From Metabacillus sediminilitoris (GTDB lineage Bacteria; Bacillota; Bacilli; Bacillales; Bacillaceae): a stretch of 64,000 nucleotides of DNA. The stretch is taken from NCBI RefSeq assembly GCF_009720625.1, contig NZ_CP046266.1, positions 317,501 through 381,500 of the forward strand, written 5' to 3'. A program made the translations under genes and the position numbers. Under the pieces are notes generated by a model. It searched no databases and was not told where the DNA came from. It saw nothing but the letters and a program-made list of their open reading frames with translations. This document shows, one piece after another, positions 10,253 to 24,085 of the stretch (within the stretch, counting starts at the first letter, position 1; every line of letters starts with the position of its first letter).

Positions 10253-11293
10253 ATGTCCGATGTTTATAAACAAGCTGGTGTAGATATTGAAGCGGGTTAT
10301 GAAGCTGTTTCAAGAATGAAAAAACATGTAGCCAAAACAATGCGTGCAGGTGTGATGGGTGGACTTGGCGGATTTGGCGGAATGTTCGATTTAAGTGAAT
10401 TAAATTATAAAAAACCAGTGCTCGTATCAGGTACAGATGGAGTAGGAACAAAGTTAAAGCTTGCGTTCATGGCTGACAAGCATGATTCAATTGGGATCGA
10501 TGCTGTTGCGATGTGTGTGAATGATATATTAGCACAAGGTGCAGAACCATTATTTTTCTTAGATTACTTAGGGCTTGGAAAAGCAATACCTGAAAAAATT
10601 GAGCAAATTGTTAAGGGAATTGCCGATGGTTGTGAGCAATCCGGATGTGCATTAGTAGGCGGAGAAACAGCCGAAATGCCTGGAGTGTATGATGAGGACG
10701 AGTATGACGTTGCAGGCTTCTCAGTTGGAGTAGTTGAAAAAGAAAAAATTGTAACTGGTGAAAACATTGAGGCAGGACATGTTTTAATTGGTCTTTCATC
10801 TAGCGGGATCCACAGTAACGGTTTTTCGTTAGTTCGTAAAATTCTCCTTGAGGATCAAAAACTTGATTTGCAAACTGTTTATGAACCATTTACAGAAAAC
10901 TTAGGTGAAGTTTTATTAACACCAACAAGAATTTATGTGAAACCAGTATTAGACGTGATAAATAAATATCAAATCGATGGTATGGCACATATTACAGGTG
11001 GTGGATTTATCGAGAATATCCCGCGGATGCTTCCTGAAGGATTGGGTGCTGACATTGATTTTGGCTCATGGCCAATTCCTAAAGTTTTTGATTTCCTTCA
11101 AGAAAAAGGCGAACTGAAACAAGAAGAAATGTTCAATGTTTTTAATATGGGGATTGGATTTGTTCTTGCTGTCAAAGAGGAACTCATTCATGATGTTATC
11201 AAGCAATTAGAAGCAAACGGTGAAAAAGCATATATAATTGGACGAGTAAAACAAGGATCAGGAGTTTCATTTGGTGGGGGAGCTTTTAAATGA
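10253..11293 (+). CDS. purM: phosphoribosylformylglycinamidine cyclo-ligase (AIR synthetase)
   Basis: PurM closes the imidazole ring of FGAM with ATP to give AIR. The 346-residue protein has the AIRS-fold glycine-rich stretch [15 protein letters not shown] near residue 35, the ATP-binding [15 protein letters not shown] near 60, [20 protein letters not shown] near 88 and [11 protein letters not shown] near 140. The ribosome site is strong (TAGGAGG). Its stop overlaps the purN start by four bases. Confidence 0.97.
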   Translation: MSDVYKQAGVDIEAGYEAVSRMKKHVAKTMRAGVMGGLGGFGGMFDLSELNYKKPVLVSGTDGVGTKLKLAFMADKHDSIGIDAVAMCVNDILAQGAEPLFFLDYLGLGKAIPEKIEQIVKGIADGCEQSGCALVGGETAEMPGVYDEDEYDVAGFSVGVVEKEKIVTGENIEAGHVLIGLSSSGIHSNGFSLVRKILLEDQKLDLQTVYEPFTENLGEVLLTPTRIYVKPVLDVINKYQIDGMAHITGGGFIENIPRMLPEGLGADIDFGSWPIPKVFDFLQEKGELKQEEMFNVFNMGIGFVLAVKEELIHDVIKQLEANGEKAYIIGRVKQGSGVSFGGGAFK

Positions 11294-11856
11294 AGAAAAT
11301 AGCTGTTTTTGCATCAGGAAATGGCAGTAATTTTCAAGCAATACTTGATCAAATTAAGCTAGGGGCAATCGATTCAGAGATTGGTCTTCTTGTTTGTGAT
11401 AAGCCTCAAGCTGGTGTAGTAGAGCGTGCAAAATCAGCAGAAATACCGGTTTTTTGTTTTGTGCCAAAGGAATATGAAACAAAGGCAGATTTTGAAAGAG
11501 AAATATTAGCTGCTTTACAGGAACATCAAATTGATCTTGTTATTCTCGCAGGCTATATGCGGTTAATTGGTTCAACTTTGTTGGAAGCATATCAAAATAA
11601 AATTGTGAATATACACCCTTCTTTATTACCAGCGTTTCCAGGGAAAGATGCAATTGGCCAAGCCTTTGAAGCAGGTGTAAAAGTAACTGGTGTTACCGTT
11701 CACTTTGTCGATGCAGGCATGGATACAGGTCCAATCATTGCCCAGGAAGCAATCGATATAACTGAGGAAGATACAATTGAGATGGTTGCAGAAAAAATCC
11801 ATCAAGTTGAACATTCTTTATATCCGAAGGTGATTAAAGAATTAGTGTCAAAATAA
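11290..11856 (+). CDS. purN: phosphoribosylglycinamide formyltransferase (folate-dependent)
   Basis: PurN transfers the formyl group from 10-formyl-tetrahydrofolate to GAR. The 188-residue protein carries the N-terminal GNGSNFQA motif, the folate-site loop LAGYMRLIG near residue 85, the catalytic [12 protein letters not shown] with its Asn and His near residue 105, and the downstream [14 protein letters not shown] containing the catalytic Asp. It is coupled to purM by an ATGA overlap and is followed by purH after 18 bases. Confidence 0.96.
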   Translation: MKKIAVFASGNGSNFQAILDQIKLGAIDSEIGLLVCDKPQAGVVERAKSAEIPVFCFVPKEYETKADFEREILAALQEHQIDLVILAGYMRLIGSTLLEAYQNKIVNIHPSLLPAFPGKDAIGQAFEAGVKVTGVTVHFVDAGMDTGPIIAQEAIDITEEDTIEMVAEKIHQVEHSLYPKVIKELVSK

Positions 11857-11874
11857 TGTGTAGAGGTGAAGAAA

Positions 11875-13413
11875 ATGGCAGTCAAACGCGCGCTTGTTAG
11901 TGTGTCAAATAAAGAAAATCTCGTACCTTTTGTAAAAGAATTAATTCAATTAGGTGTTGAAGTTATCTCAACAGGTGGAACGAAATCATTACTAGAAGAA
12001 AACGGTCTGAATGTAATTGGTATTTCTGAAGTGACTGGATTTCCAGAAATCATGGACGGGCGTGTAAAGACACTTCACCCAAATATTCACGGAGGTTTAT
12101 TGGCAGTTCGAAATAATCCTAGTCATATGGACCAGTTAAAAGAAAATAACATCGAAACAATTGATCTTGTTGTCGTAAATCTTTACCCATTCAAAGAAAC
12201 GATTTCAAAGCCTGATGTTCAATTCCAGGATGCAATTGAAAATATTGATATCGGCGGTCCATCAATGCTGCGTTCTGCTGCTAAAAACCACGAGGATGTC
12301 ACAGTATTAGTTGATCCACAAGATTACAGTGTAGTATTAGAAGAATTAAAAAAATCTGGTGAAGTATCATTAGTGCAAAAACAACGTTTAGCGGCAAAGG
12401 TATTTAGACATACTGCTTCATATGATGCATTAATTGCGGAATTTTTAACAAAAACAATTGGTGAAGAAGATCCAGAAACAGTTACTTATACATTTGAGAA
12501 AAAACAATCTTTACGATATGGAGAAAACCCTCATCAAAAAGCAACATTCTACCAGAAGCCATTCGTTCCAGTTGCTTCTATTGCAAATGCAAAACAGCTT
12601 CATGGGAAAGAGCTTTCATTCAATAATATTAAAGATGCAGATGCAGCTCTACAAATCGTTCGTGAATTTACTGAACCAGCTGCTGTTGCAGTTAAACACA
12701 TGAACCCATGTGGTGTGGGTGTAGGCACTTCAACATTAGAAGCATATACACGATGCTATGAAGCCGATCCTACATCAATTTTTGGTGGAATTGTAGCACT
12801 AAATCATGAGGTTGATTTAGCGACGGCTGAAAAGCTTCATGAAATTTTCCTTGAAATTGTTATTGCACCTTCCTTCAGCCAAGAAGCATTAGATGTATTA
12901 ACAAGTAAGAAAAATCTACGTCTATTAACGATTGAAGTAACTGCTGCTTCAAAACCTGAAAAACAACTTCAGTCCGTTCATGGAGGATTGCTTGTACAAG
13001 ACGAAGATACAATGTCTCTTGATCAAGCTGAAATCACCATTCCAACAAAACGTGAGCCTTCTGAAGAAGAGTGGAAGGATTTAAAATTAGCTTGGAAAGT
13101 AGTTAAGCATGTAAAATCCAATGCAATTGTTCTAGCAAAAGATGAAATGACAGTCGGTGTGGGTGCTGGCCAAATGAACCGCGTTGGATCAGCGAAAATT
13201 GCGATTGAACAAGCTGGAGAAAAAGCAAAAGGCAGCGCGTTAGGTTCTGATGCATTTTTTCCAATGTCAGATACTGTAGAAGCAGCAGCTAAAGCAGGAA
13301 TCACTGCAATCATTCAACCAGGCGGATCGATCCGTGATGAAGATTCAATTCGCATGGCTGATGAATATGGAATCGCCATGGTATTTACAGGAGTACGTCA
13401 TTTTAAACATTAA
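11875..13413 (+). CDS. purH: bifunctional AICAR transformylase / IMP cyclohydrolase
   Basis: PurH performs the last two steps to IMP. The N-terminal IMP cyclohydrolase domain has SVSNK, STGGT and [14 protein letters not shown]; the C-terminal transformylase has [10 protein letters not shown] near 210 and the catalytic KHMNPCGVG near 257. At 512 residues it matches B. subtilis PurH. I use the ATG preceded by AGAGGTGA rather than the GTG nine bases earlier. A gap of about 180 bases follows before purD, much longer than the usual few bases, and carries a decayed repeat. Confidence 0.97.
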   Translation: MAVKRALVSVSNKENLVPFVKELIQLGVEVISTGGTKSLLEENGLNVIGISEVTGFPEIMDGRVKTLHPNIHGGLLAVRNNPSHMDQLKENNIETIDLVVVNLYPFKETISKPDVQFQDAIENIDIGGPSMLRSAAKNHEDVTVLVDPQDYSVVLEELKKSGEVSLVQKQRLAAKVFRHTASYDALIAEFLTKTIGEEDPETVTYTFEKKQSLRYGENPHQKATFYQKPFVPVASIANAKQLHGKELSFNNIKDADAALQIVREFTEPAAVAVKHMNPCGVGVGTSTLEAYTRCYEADPTSIFGGIVALNHEVDLATAEKLHEIFLEIVIAPSFSQEALDVLTSKKNLRLLTIEVTAASKPEKQLQSVHGGLLVQDEDTMSLDQAEITIPTKREPSEEEWKDLKLAWKVVKHVKSNAIVLAKDEMTVGVGAGQMNRVGSAKIAIEQAGEKAKGSALGSDAFFPMSDTVEAAAKAGITAIIQPGGSIRDEDSIRMADEYGIAMVFTGVRHFKH

Positions 13414-13429
13414 GAATAAAAACGGAAGT

Positions 13430-13562
13430 ACCTTGAAAAGCTTCGGGCAATAAGATACTTTAGTCAATTCAGGGAGTCTAGGCGCTGGCAGGGCAAAAGC
13501 ACGTTGCCCTGTTGTCCTGTGCTTTGAAGTTGTATGTGATCAGCATATCTATTGGACAAGAA
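13430..13562. repeat. decayed interspersed repeat in the purH-purD gap
   Basis: This stretch contains GAAAAGCTTCGGGC and GTCTAGGCGCTGG, fragments recognisable (from memory) from a common Bacillaceae intergenic repeat family that begins near AAAAGCGC and ends near AGGCGCTGGAGCTAGAC. It also holds CAGGGCAA/TTGCCCTG and an alternative AAAGCAC/GTGCTTT pairing. No coding potential is seen. Two similar decayed copies flank ligA. Confidence 0.5.
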
Positions 13563-13580
13563 TTAATCTTTTAAACATAA

Positions 13581-14946
<1,366 letters not shown>

Positions 14947-14969
14947 GTGGACACCTCCAATTTGAATAT

Positions 14970-14998
14970 GGGGCTGGCGATGAAGCCAGTCCCATTTT
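14970..14998 (+). terminator. pur operon terminator
   Basis: GGGGCTGGC and GCCAGTCCC form a 9-bp stem with a 6-base loop followed by ATTTTAA. It is oriented to end the pur transcript downstream of purD, which means the pur mRNA covers the antisense of the small membrane-protein gene. Confidence 0.75.
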
Positions 14999-15008
14999 AA
15001 TGCTTTGA

Positions 15009-15272
15009 TTACGAGGGATTGTATACGAATTTTTCATCATCTTCCTCAAAATCATCATCAAAAAAATCCATATTCGAATTTTCAAACAAGTATGTGATTG
15101 GACAGAAACGCACGATTCCTTCGCCTACCTTCATTGCGCCAAGTACGATAGCAATTAAATAGGAATCTCTCCAAGGTTTTTTGCAATATTTAGATGTAGC
15201 CCAAGCTAATAAGGAAAGCCCGCATGTAATTCTTACTAATGCGTTGATGATTCCAATGTTTGGTCGAATCAA
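15009..15272 (-). CDS. DUF2892 (YgaP-like transmembrane) protein
   Basis: An 87-residue protein that matches DUF2892: it starts IRPNIGIINALVRITCG, has two hydrophobic segments (LSLLAWATS and a second around SYLIAIVLGAMKVGEGIVRF), the conserved CPITYLF end, and then a very acidic tail (FFDDDFEEDDEKF). I place the start at a TTG that sits 8 bases after AAGGAGG; an upstream in-frame ATG at 15338 has no such site and would add 22 unrelated residues. Role unknown; probably a small membrane protein. Confidence 0.75.
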   Translation of the reverse strand: MIRPNIGIINALVRITCGLSLLAWATSKYCKKPWRDSYLIAIVLGAMKVGEGIVRFCPITYLFENSNMDFFDDDFEEDDEKFVYNPS

Positions 15273-15385
15273 TTGAAAAACCTCCTTGGAATTGTCATAA
15301 AATTGAAATAAAAACTTTAATGCGTTAATGACTTCCATATGTTAACATAGTATTAAAATTCGTAACTAATAATGGAGGGTTATTT

Positions 15386-17128
15386 ATGCCCGAGAAAAAT
15401 TTTCAATGGAGAATTAGTCAATTACGTAAACATATAGATGTTTTGACGAACAACAATGCCCCAACGATTGTTTTAAAAAATGCAACCTATCTTAATTCAT
15501 ATTTACGTCAATGGGTTAAAGCGAATATCTGGATATACGGCGATCGAATTGTATATGTCGGTGACAATTTACCAGAAAAGACGACAAATACTGAAATGAT
15601 TGATTGTGTGAACAAGGTGATTGTACCAGGATATATTGAGCCACATGCTCACCCGTTCAATTTATATAATCCCCATACATTAGCAAAGTATGTGTCACAA
15701 ACAGGAACCACTACATTGATATGTGATAACCTTTTCTTCCTTTTACATTGCGAAAAAAAGAAAGCGCTTTCTATATTGGATGATATGGATAAACTGCCGT
15801 TTCATTTTTATTGGTGGGCTAGATTTGACTTGCAAACAGAGGTTCATTGGGAAGAAAAAATTTTCTCCCATGAATTTTTGGATAAATGGCTTGAGCATAA
15901 ATCAGTTATTCAAGGCGGTGAGTTAACGAGTTGGCCTAAGCTATTGGATGGTGATGACTGGATTTTATACTGGCTGCAGGAAACGAAGCGAAGAGGGATC
16001 AGAATTGAAGGTCACTTACCTGGGGCTTCAGAAAATACAATCATGAAAATGAAACTATTAGGTGTTGATAGTGATCATGAATCGATGACTGGAAAAGATG
16101 TTATAAACAGATTGAAAATGGGTTATACAGCTGCTGTTCGACATTCATCGATTAGACCTGATTTAGAAAAGCTATTAAAAGAGGTGCAGGATGAGGGTTT
16201 AACATCATATGACCATATGTACTATACAACAGATGGAGCGACACCAACTTTTTATGAAAAAGGAATGATTAATCGTTGTATTAAAATAGCCTTAGAATGC
16301 AATGTTCCAGCAATAGATGCATACAATATGGCAACATTTAATATCGCAAAATATTATCAAATTGAAGATACAATAGGTGTTATTGCACCTGGTCGAATGG
16401 CTACTTTAAATATTTTAGATGGAATTGATCAGCCTAATCCGGTGTCTGTCATGTCAAAAGGTTCATGGATCGTAAAAGATGGTCACCCTCAAGAAGTAAA
16501 AGATCATGTAGATTGGAGTAAGTATGGTTTGCAGCCAGCAAGATTAAATTGGGATCTGACAATTGATGATTTACAATTCTCGATGCCTCTAGGTATGAAA
16601 ATGCGAAACGCAGTAATAATGGAACCATACTCCATTAAGATTGATAGTACAGCAAATGAGCTATCCCAAGATCATGATGAAAGCTTCTTAGTTTTAATTG
16701 ATCGTAATGGCGAGTGGAGAATCAATACCTTCTTAAAAGGATTTGCTCAGCATGTACAGGGATTTGCAAGCTCATATTCCGCAACAGGTGATATTCTAAT
16801 TATTGGAAAAAATAAAACCGAAATGATAGCAGCATATAAACGAATGAAGGAAATTGGCGGGGGGATTGTATTAACAGAGAATGGAAAGGTATTATTCGAA
16901 ATGCCTTTGCAGCTAGATGGAAGTGCTTCAACGAGTGATCTTGAAGAGGTCATGTACTGTCAGCAAAATCTTTATTTAATACTAAAGGAAAGAGGCTATC
17001 ATTTTGATGACCCGATATATTCGTTGTCATTCTTTTCAGCAACGCATTTACCGTATATTCGTTTAACACCGCGTGGAATATTTGATGTCATGAAAAAAAC
17101 GGTACTCTTTCCAACAATAATGCGTTAA
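15386..17128 (+). CDS. yerA: adenine deaminase-like amidohydrolase YerA
   Basis: A 580-residue amidohydrolase-superfamily protein of the adenine deaminase type. The TIM-barrel metal site is visible as IEPHAHPF (His87 and His89), a second site as EGHLPGASE near 212, and SDHESMTGKDV near 231; a C-terminal deaminase-like domain ends the protein. Position right after the purine operon and before yerB matches B. subtilis yerA. The B. subtilis product is annotated only as a putative adenine deaminase and its activity should not be taken as proven. The ribosome site is GGAGGGT. Confidence 0.88.
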   Translation: MPEKNFQWRISQLRKHIDVLTNNNAPTIVLKNATYLNSYLRQWVKANIWIYGDRIVYVGDNLPEKTTNTEMIDCVNKVIVPGYIEPHAHPFNLYNPHTLAKYVSQTGTTTLICDNLFFLLHCEKKKALSILDDMDKLPFHFYWWARFDLQTEVHWEEKIFSHEFLDKWLEHKSVIQGGELTSWPKLLDGDDWILYWLQETKRRGIRIEGHLPGASENTIMKMKLLGVDSDHESMTGKDVINRLKMGYTAAVRHSSIRPDLEKLLKEVQDEGLTSYDHMYYTTDGATPTFYEKGMINRCIKIALECNVPAIDAYNMATFNIAKYYQIEDTIGVIAPGRMATLNILDGIDQPNPVSVMSKGSWIVKDGHPQEVKDHVDWSKYGLQPARLNWDLTIDDLQFSMPLGMKMRNAVIMEPYSIKIDSTANELSQDHDESFLVLIDRNGEWRINTFLKGFAQHVQGFASSYSATGDILIIGKNKTEMIAAYKRMKEIGGGIVLTENGKVLFEMPLQLDGSASTSDLEEVMYCQQNLYLILKERGYHFDDPIYSLSFFSATHLPYIRLTPRGIFDVMKKTVLFPTIMR

Positions 17129-17163
17129 AATATAAAAGTGAAAAAGCAAAAGGTTGTGTTAGT

Positions 17164-18207
17164 TTGAGTAAGGGAAAATTCTCATTAGCCATTTTGTCAA
17201 TGTTATTAATAATAAGCGCCTGCAGCAACAAGGAAGATCAACGTTCAACATCAAAAGAGGAAGCTAATCAGCAAGAGGAAGAAATAGTTGCTGTTGAAGT
17301 AGATGGCAAAATCGTTTTCCCCCTTACTGGTCTGGCAGTTCAAGAAGGTGAGCTAGATCAACGTCCTGTAGCTGTTATGATAAATAATCATCCAAATGCA
17401 AGACCACAATCAGGTCTCCATAAAGCAGATGTTGTATATGAAGCCCTTGCAGAGGGGAATATTACAAGATTTTTAGCGATATTCCAAAGTGAGATTCCAG
17501 ATGTTATTGGTCCTGTTAGAAGTGCAAGAGAATATTATGTTGATTTAAGTAAAGGCTTTAATGCTCTCTATATAAATCATGGTTGGAGCCCGTCAGCTAA
17601 AGAGAAGCTTGAGGCAGGCGAGGCAGAATATTTAAATGGATTATTTTATGATGGTACACTATTTTGGAGAGCAGACCATCGAAAAGCACCACATAATTCA
17701 TATATCTCAAATGAAAATATTGCAAAAGGTGCAGAGTTTAATCATTTTGAAATGACGGCTAAGGTTGAGCCATATGAGTTTCTTACAGAAGAAGAAGTGG
17801 TAAATTTAAAAGGGGAACAAGCAAATAAGTTTGTTATTAAATATGACAATTCCCAAACATGGCATGCGGCATATGAGTATAATCAAACTAAACATAGCTA
17901 TAGACGATATAGTGGGAATGAACAAACGGTTGATTTAGAAAGTGAAGAACCGATTACATTAAGTAATATTTTAGTCGTTGAAATGGACCATAATTTAATA
18001 GATGATTATGGGAGAAGAGGAATCGATTTAACGTCAGGCGGCAAAGCAATTCTCCTCCAAAATGGCCTGAAACAAGACGTTGAATGGGAAAACATTGATG
18101 GTCGAATCTTACCTGTCAATAATGGGGAGATTGTAAAATTTGTTCCTGGACGTACATGGATAAATATTGTACCAAACATTGAAGATACATTTTCAATTCA
18201 ATCGTAA
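17164..18207 (+). CDS. yerB: DUF3048 lipoprotein YerB
   Basis: A 347-residue predicted lipoprotein. It starts at a TTG and has a short basic start, a hydrophobic core and a lipobox (IISAC) that puts the acylated cysteine near residue 20, followed by an acidic, charged linker. The body carries DUF3048 features such as RPVAVMINNHPNARPQSG near 75, ITRFLAIFQS and GPVRSAREYYVDLS. Function is unknown; it is anchored outside the membrane. It lies between yerA and yerC exactly as in B. subtilis, with 35 bases to yerA. No ATG start fits the signal peptide, so TTG is the best choice. Confidence 0.88.
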   Translation: MSKGKFSLAILSMLLIISACSNKEDQRSTSKEEANQQEEEIVAVEVDGKIVFPLTGLAVQEGELDQRPVAVMINNHPNARPQSGLHKADVVYEALAEGNITRFLAIFQSEIPDVIGPVRSAREYYVDLSKGFNALYINHGWSPSAKEKLEAGEAEYLNGLFYDGTLFWRADHRKAPHNSYISNENIAKGAEFNHFEMTAKVEPYEFLTEEEVVNLKGEQANKFVIKYDNSQTWHAAYEYNQTKHSYRRYSGNEQTVDLESEEPITLSNILVVEMDHNLIDDYGRRGIDLTSGGKAILLQNGLKQDVEWENIDGRILPVNNGEIVKFVPGRTWINIVPNIEDTFSIQS

Positions 18208-18226
18208 AAATTAAAGGAGAATGTGT

Positions 18227-18529
18227 ATGCAAATTGAAAAGCTTCGTGGCAAAGAACTTGATCAGCTTTTTAAATCCGTTTTGTCTTTAAAAGACTTAGA
18301 AGAATGTTATCGTTTTTTTGATGACCTATGTACAGTTAATGAAATCCAATCGCTTGCACAAAGGCTAGAGGTTGCTAGAATGCTGCGAGAAGGATACACA
18401 TATCATAAGATTGAAACAGAAACGGGTGCAAGCACAGCAACCATCTCACGAGTTAAGAGATGCTTAAATTATGGAAATGATGCCTATTCAATGGCTCTAG
18501 AGCGAGTACAAAAAGAAACAACTGAATAG
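18227..18529 (+). CDS. yerC: YerC/YecD family TrpR-related regulator
   Basis: A 100-residue helical DNA-binding protein of the TrpR-related YerC family. The N-terminal part (LRGKELDQLFKSVLSLKDLE) forms the dimer helices and the C-terminal part carries the helix-turn-helix (YHKIETETGASTATISRVKR). I start at the second ATG because the ribosome site AAAGGAGA abuts the first. Its target is not known. It follows yerB by 19 bases and ends at a clear terminator, closing the yerA-yerB-yerC run. Confidence 0.9.
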   Translation: MQIEKLRGKELDQLFKSVLSLKDLEECYRFFDDLCTVNEIQSLAQRLEVARMLREGYTYHKIETETGASTATISRVKRCLNYGNDAYSMALERVQKETTE

Positions 18530-18538
18530 GAAAAGATG

Positions 18539-18564
18539 AAGCGCCTTAAAGGGTGCTTTTTTTT
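18539..18564 (+). terminator. terminator after yerC
   Basis: AAGCGCC and GGGTGCTT pair across a short AT loop and are followed by a run of eight T residues. It separates yerA-yerC from pcrB-pcrA-ligA. Confidence 0.85.
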
Positions 18565-18713
18565 CTTTTGTTAAATGAGATATTTATTTTCCTTGCACCT
18601 TCAGATTTTAGACTCTGGATAGACTGAACATGGTGCATCCGCTTTTCTGTTTTTTGCTCTTGCGTAATTTGCTATAATGGTTGAATGGATACTTTGGAAT
18701 GGAGGAGCCTTTC

Positions 18714-19397
18714 ATGTATGATATTAATGAGTGGAAACATGTGTTTAAACTCGATCCAGATAAAGAGATTACGGATGAAGATTTAGAGAAAATTTGTGAA
18801 TCCGGTACAGATGCAATTATTGTCGGTGGAAGCGATAATATTACGGAAGATAACGTATTGAATATTATGTCTAGGATTAGACGCTATTTAATTCCATGTG
18901 TACTGGAGGTTTCAACGGCAGAATCAATTATCCCTGGTTTTGACTTATATTTCATCCCGACTGTCTTAAATAGTAGAAGTACAAATTGGATTATTGATTT
19001 ACATCATGAAGCAGTGAAGGAATTTGGAGACATTATGAATTGGGATGAGCTCCTTGTAGAAGGGTATTGTATTTTAAATCCAGATTGTAAGGCCGCTACC
19101 TTGTCTGAGGCAAATGCTGATCTTTCCATCGATGATGTGGTCGCATATGCACGTGTAGCGGAAAATATGTTTAACCTGCCAATCTTTTATTTAGAGTATA
19201 GCGGAAAACTAGGAGATATCTCAGTTGTTGAGAAAACAAAAAAGGTATTAACAAATACGAAGCTTTTTTACGGTGGGGGTATCTCATCAGCAGAGGAAGC
19301 GGAACGATTTGCACAATTTGCAGATGTTGTCGTTATAGGAAATATTATTTACACAGATTTACATGCAGCTTTACAAACTGTTAAGGCTGTTAAATAA
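18714..19397 (+). CDS. pcrB: heptaprenylglyceryl phosphate synthase
   Basis: PcrB transfers heptaprenyl diphosphate to sn-glycerol-1-phosphate, making a bacterial archaea-type ether lipid precursor. The 227-residue TIM-barrel protein begins [17 protein letters not shown], matching B. subtilis PcrB, and has the phosphate-binding [11 protein letters not shown] near 40, [10 protein letters not shown] near 165 and [11 protein letters not shown] near 190. The start is the ATG after TGGAGGAG; an upstream in-frame ATG would add 11 unrelated residues. It is the first gene of the pcrB-pcrA-ligA-yerH group. Confidence 0.95.
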   Translation: MYDINEWKHVFKLDPDKEITDEDLEKICESGTDAIIVGGSDNITEDNVLNIMSRIRRYLIPCVLEVSTAESIIPGFDLYFIPTVLNSRSTNWIIDLHHEAVKEFGDIMNWDELLVEGYCILNPDCKAATLSEANADLSIDDVVAYARVAENMFNLPIFYLEYSGKLGDISVVEKTKKVLTNTKLFYGGGISSAEEAERFAQFADVVVIGNIIYTDLHAALQTVKAVK

Positions 19398-19462
19398 AAA
19401 GGTAGCTTATTATTGATGAATTTATTAAAATAGAACATATGTTCCTTTGGGTGGTGAAGCAG

Positions 19463-21685
19463 TTGCAATTCCTATCAAATCAATTACTTACAGGTTTGAA
19501 TAATATGCAACAAGAAGCAGTAAAAACAACAGATGGTCCGTTGTTAATTATGGCGGGTGCCGGTAGTGGAAAAACCCGTGTGTTGACTCACCGGATCGCA
19601 TACTTGATGATCGAAAAGCAAATAGCGCCATGGAATATTTTGGCGATTACATTTACAAATAAGGCCGCGCGCGAGATGAAGGAGCGGATCCAGCATATTT
19701 TAGGCCCTGGAGCGGATGAAATATGGATTTCAACCTTTCACTCGATGTGCGTCCGCATTTTACGTCGTGATAGTGATAGAATGGGGATTAATCGTAACTT
19801 TTCCATTCTTGATACGACAGATCAATTGTCAGTTATAAAAACCGTTCTTAAAGAGAAAAATTTAGATCCTAAAAAATACGAACCGAGAAGTATATTAGGG
19901 TCAATTAGCAGTGCAAAAAATGAACTGATAACACCTGATGAATATGATAAAACGGCAAATAGTCACTATGAACAGATGGTCAGCGAAGTATATAAGGAAT
20001 ACCAAAGAAAACTGCGCAAAAATCAATCATTAGATTTTGATGATTTGATCATGACCACAATTCAATTGTTTCAACGTGTTCCAGAGGTTCTTGAATCGTA
20101 CCAAAGAAAATTCCAATATATCCATGTTGATGAGTATCAGGATACGAACAGAGCGCAATATATGCTAGTAAAGCTATTGGCGGCACGTTTTAAAAATCTT
20201 TGTGTTGTAGGTGACTCTGATCAATCTATCTACCGTTGGCGCGGTGCAGATATTGCAAACATTCTTTCTTTTGAAAAGGACTATCCACAAGCTAATGTCA
20301 TTCTACTTGAACAAAACTACCGATCAACAAAGTTGATTTTAGAAGCAGCAAATGAAGTGATTAAAAATAATTCAAATCGTAAACCTAAAAAGTTATGGAC
20401 AGAAAATCAACAAGGTTCAAAGATTAGTTACTATCGTGCAGACAGTGAAGCAGCTGAGGGGCAATTCGTTGCCGGGAAAATCAAGCAGCTTGTTGAATCA
20501 GGACAAAGAAAGCTATCTGACATTGCGATTCTTTATCGAACAAATGCTCAATCAAGGATAATTGAGGAAGTATTGCTCAAATCTAATTTGAATTACACGA
20601 TTGTCGGCGGGATCAAGTTCTATGATCGTAAAGAGATTAAAGACTTACTTGCATACTTAAGATTAATCGCTAATCCAGATGATGATATTAGTTTAGCACG
20701 AATTATTAATGTGCCTAAACGTGGTGTTGGTTCAACATCAGTTGATAAAATTGCGAATTACGCAATAGACAATGACCTGTCATTATTTCAAGCATTATAT
20801 GAAATTGAACAAATCGGTGTAAGTGCTCGTGTTATCAATGCTTTAGTAGAATTTCGTGAGTTGATTCGCAATCTTGGCAATATGCAGGACTATTTATCTG
20901 TTACGGAATTAGCAGAAGAGATTATCGATAAATCCGGTTATCGAGAAATGCTTAAGTTAGAAAAAACGCTTGAAGCACAAAGCCGTTTAGAGAATATCGA
21001 TGAGTTTTTATCTGTCACGCAAACGTTTGAAAAACAAAATGATGATAAAAGTCTTGTTGCGTTTTTAACGGATTTAGCACTTGTTTCTGATATTGATAAG
21101 CTTGACGAAGATGATCAGGATCAAAGTAATGCTATTGTGTTAATGACCTTGCACTCAGCAAAAGGATTAGAATTTCCTGTTGTATTTCTAATTGGATTAG
21201 AGGAAGGTGTTTTCCCTCATAGCCGTTCCTTGATGGAAGAAGATGAAATGCAGGAAGAGCGACGTTTGATGTATGTAGGGGTTACTCGAGCTGAGAAAGA
21301 GTTATTCATAACAAACGCACAAATGCGTACTCTATTTGGACGGACAAGCATGAATCCAGAATCGAGATTTATTGCTGAAATTCCTAGTGAGTTAGTTGAA
21401 AATTTAAATGAAGAGAAGAAGAAATCAATATCTTCCTCTTCATCATTCAATTCAGCCCGTCGCCTTGAAAAACGTCCACCAGTTTCAAGACCTATTGCCG
21501 CATCAACCGGAGGGGACGATATTTCATGGGCTGTTGGTGATAAAGCTGAACATAAAAAATGGGGCATTGGTACAGTTGTAAGTGTTAAAGGATCTGGAGA
21601 AGGAAAAGAATTAGATATTGCTTTTCCTAGTCCAGTTGGCATTAAACGCCTGCTTGCAAAATTTGCGCCAATTAATCGTATCTAA
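19463..21685 (+). CDS. pcrA: ATP-dependent DNA helicase PcrA
   Basis: PcrA is the essential UvrD-family 3'-5' helicase of Gram-positives, used in repair, replication conflict and plasmid rolling-circle replication. The 740-residue protein shows the SF1 motifs in order: Q motif and Walker A (AGAGSGKT near 31), [17 protein letters not shown] (motif II near 222), [14 protein letters not shown] (III), LEQNYRST (IV), [10 protein letters not shown] (V) and YVGVTRAEK (VI), then the C-terminal Tudor-like part used to bind RNA polymerase. I place the start at the TTG after GGTGGTGA, giving [13 protein letters not shown] as expected. Confidence 0.96.
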   Translation: MQFLSNQLLTGLNNMQQEAVKTTDGPLLIMAGAGSGKTRVLTHRIAYLMIEKQIAPWNILAITFTNKAAREMKERIQHILGPGADEIWISTFHSMCVRILRRDSDRMGINRNFSILDTTDQLSVIKTVLKEKNLDPKKYEPRSILGSISSAKNELITPDEYDKTANSHYEQMVSEVYKEYQRKLRKNQSLDFDDLIMTTIQLFQRVPEVLESYQRKFQYIHVDEYQDTNRAQYMLVKLLAARFKNLCVVGDSDQSIYRWRGADIANILSFEKDYPQANVILLEQNYRSTKLILEAANEVIKNNSNRKPKKLWTENQQGSKISYYRADSEAAEGQFVAGKIKQLVESGQRKLSDIAILYRTNAQSRIIEEVLLKSNLNYTIVGGIKFYDRKEIKDLLAYLRLIANPDDDISLARIINVPKRGVGSTSVDKIANYAIDNDLSLFQALYEIEQIGVSARVINALVEFRELIRNLGNMQDYLSVTELAEEIIDKSGYREMLKLEKTLEAQSRLENIDEFLSVTQTFEKQNDDKSLVAFLTDLALVSDIDKLDEDDQDQSNAIVLMTLHSAKGLEFPVVFLIGLEEGVFPHSRSLMEEDEMQEERRLMYVGVTRAEKELFITNAQMRTLFGRTSMNPESRFIAEIPSELVENLNEEKKKSISSSSSFNSARRLEKRPPVSRPIAASTGGDDISWAVGDKAEHKKWGIGTVVSVKGSGEGKELDIAFPSPVGIKRLLAKFAPINRI

Positions 21686-21687
21686 AG

Positions 21688-21862
21688 AAGCGAAAAGCAC
21701 TTGATCAGCCTCGGGTAAATAAGTCGCTTATGTATAGAAGGTATTTCTTTCCCTTCAATTCATGAGTGGCTTACACCCCAAGGCAATACGCGATAACAGG
21801 ATCTTGACTGCTCTTGCAAATCTATGCCTTTAAGTCCAGAAGCTGGAAACAAATAGTTCCTA
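21688..21862. repeat. decayed interspersed repeat between pcrA and ligA
   Basis: The stretch starts with GCGAAAAGCACTTGATCAGCC and continues with GCTTATG and CTTCAATTCATGAGTGGCTTA, then AGTCCAGAAGCTGG. Order and content recall a common Bacillaceae intergenic repeat that starts AAAAGCGC..TTGATCAGCC and ends GCTGGAC. It is heavily mutated and has no reading frame. It lengthens the pcrA-ligA gap to 217 bases. Confidence 0.5.
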
Positions 21863-21884
21863 AACGATAAGAAAGTTCAGGTAG

Positions 21885-23912
<2,028 letters not shown>

Positions 23913-23913
23913 C

Positions 23914-24030
23914 CTTGTCCAGCTCCGACATGCATAAGATGATCATGAATATAGGTATATTTATCTTCAATTCCTGATTAGCTTATGCCCCAGTTACGTG
24001 CGCGTCGTCCTCTGTCGGAGTTAGACGCAA
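23914..24030. repeat. decayed interspersed repeat with inverted ends
   Basis: CTTGTCCAGCTCCGAC at the left and GTCGGAGTTAGACGC at the right are imperfect inverted ends of a 117-base AT-rich unit between ligA and yerH. The arms could fold back on each other. The left end matches a familiar Bacillaceae intergenic repeat start (TTGTCCAGCTCCG). No gene is seen inside. Confidence 0.55.
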
Positions 24031-24085
24031 AACTAAGTCCAAAAAAATATATGATCTTTACATTAATTAAAAGGTGTGGACTCAT

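Noticed and set aside
12458..12703. 81-codon open frame inside purH on the same strand
   Set aside because: A shadow frame of purH with low-complexity Gln/Leu composition and no ribosome site.
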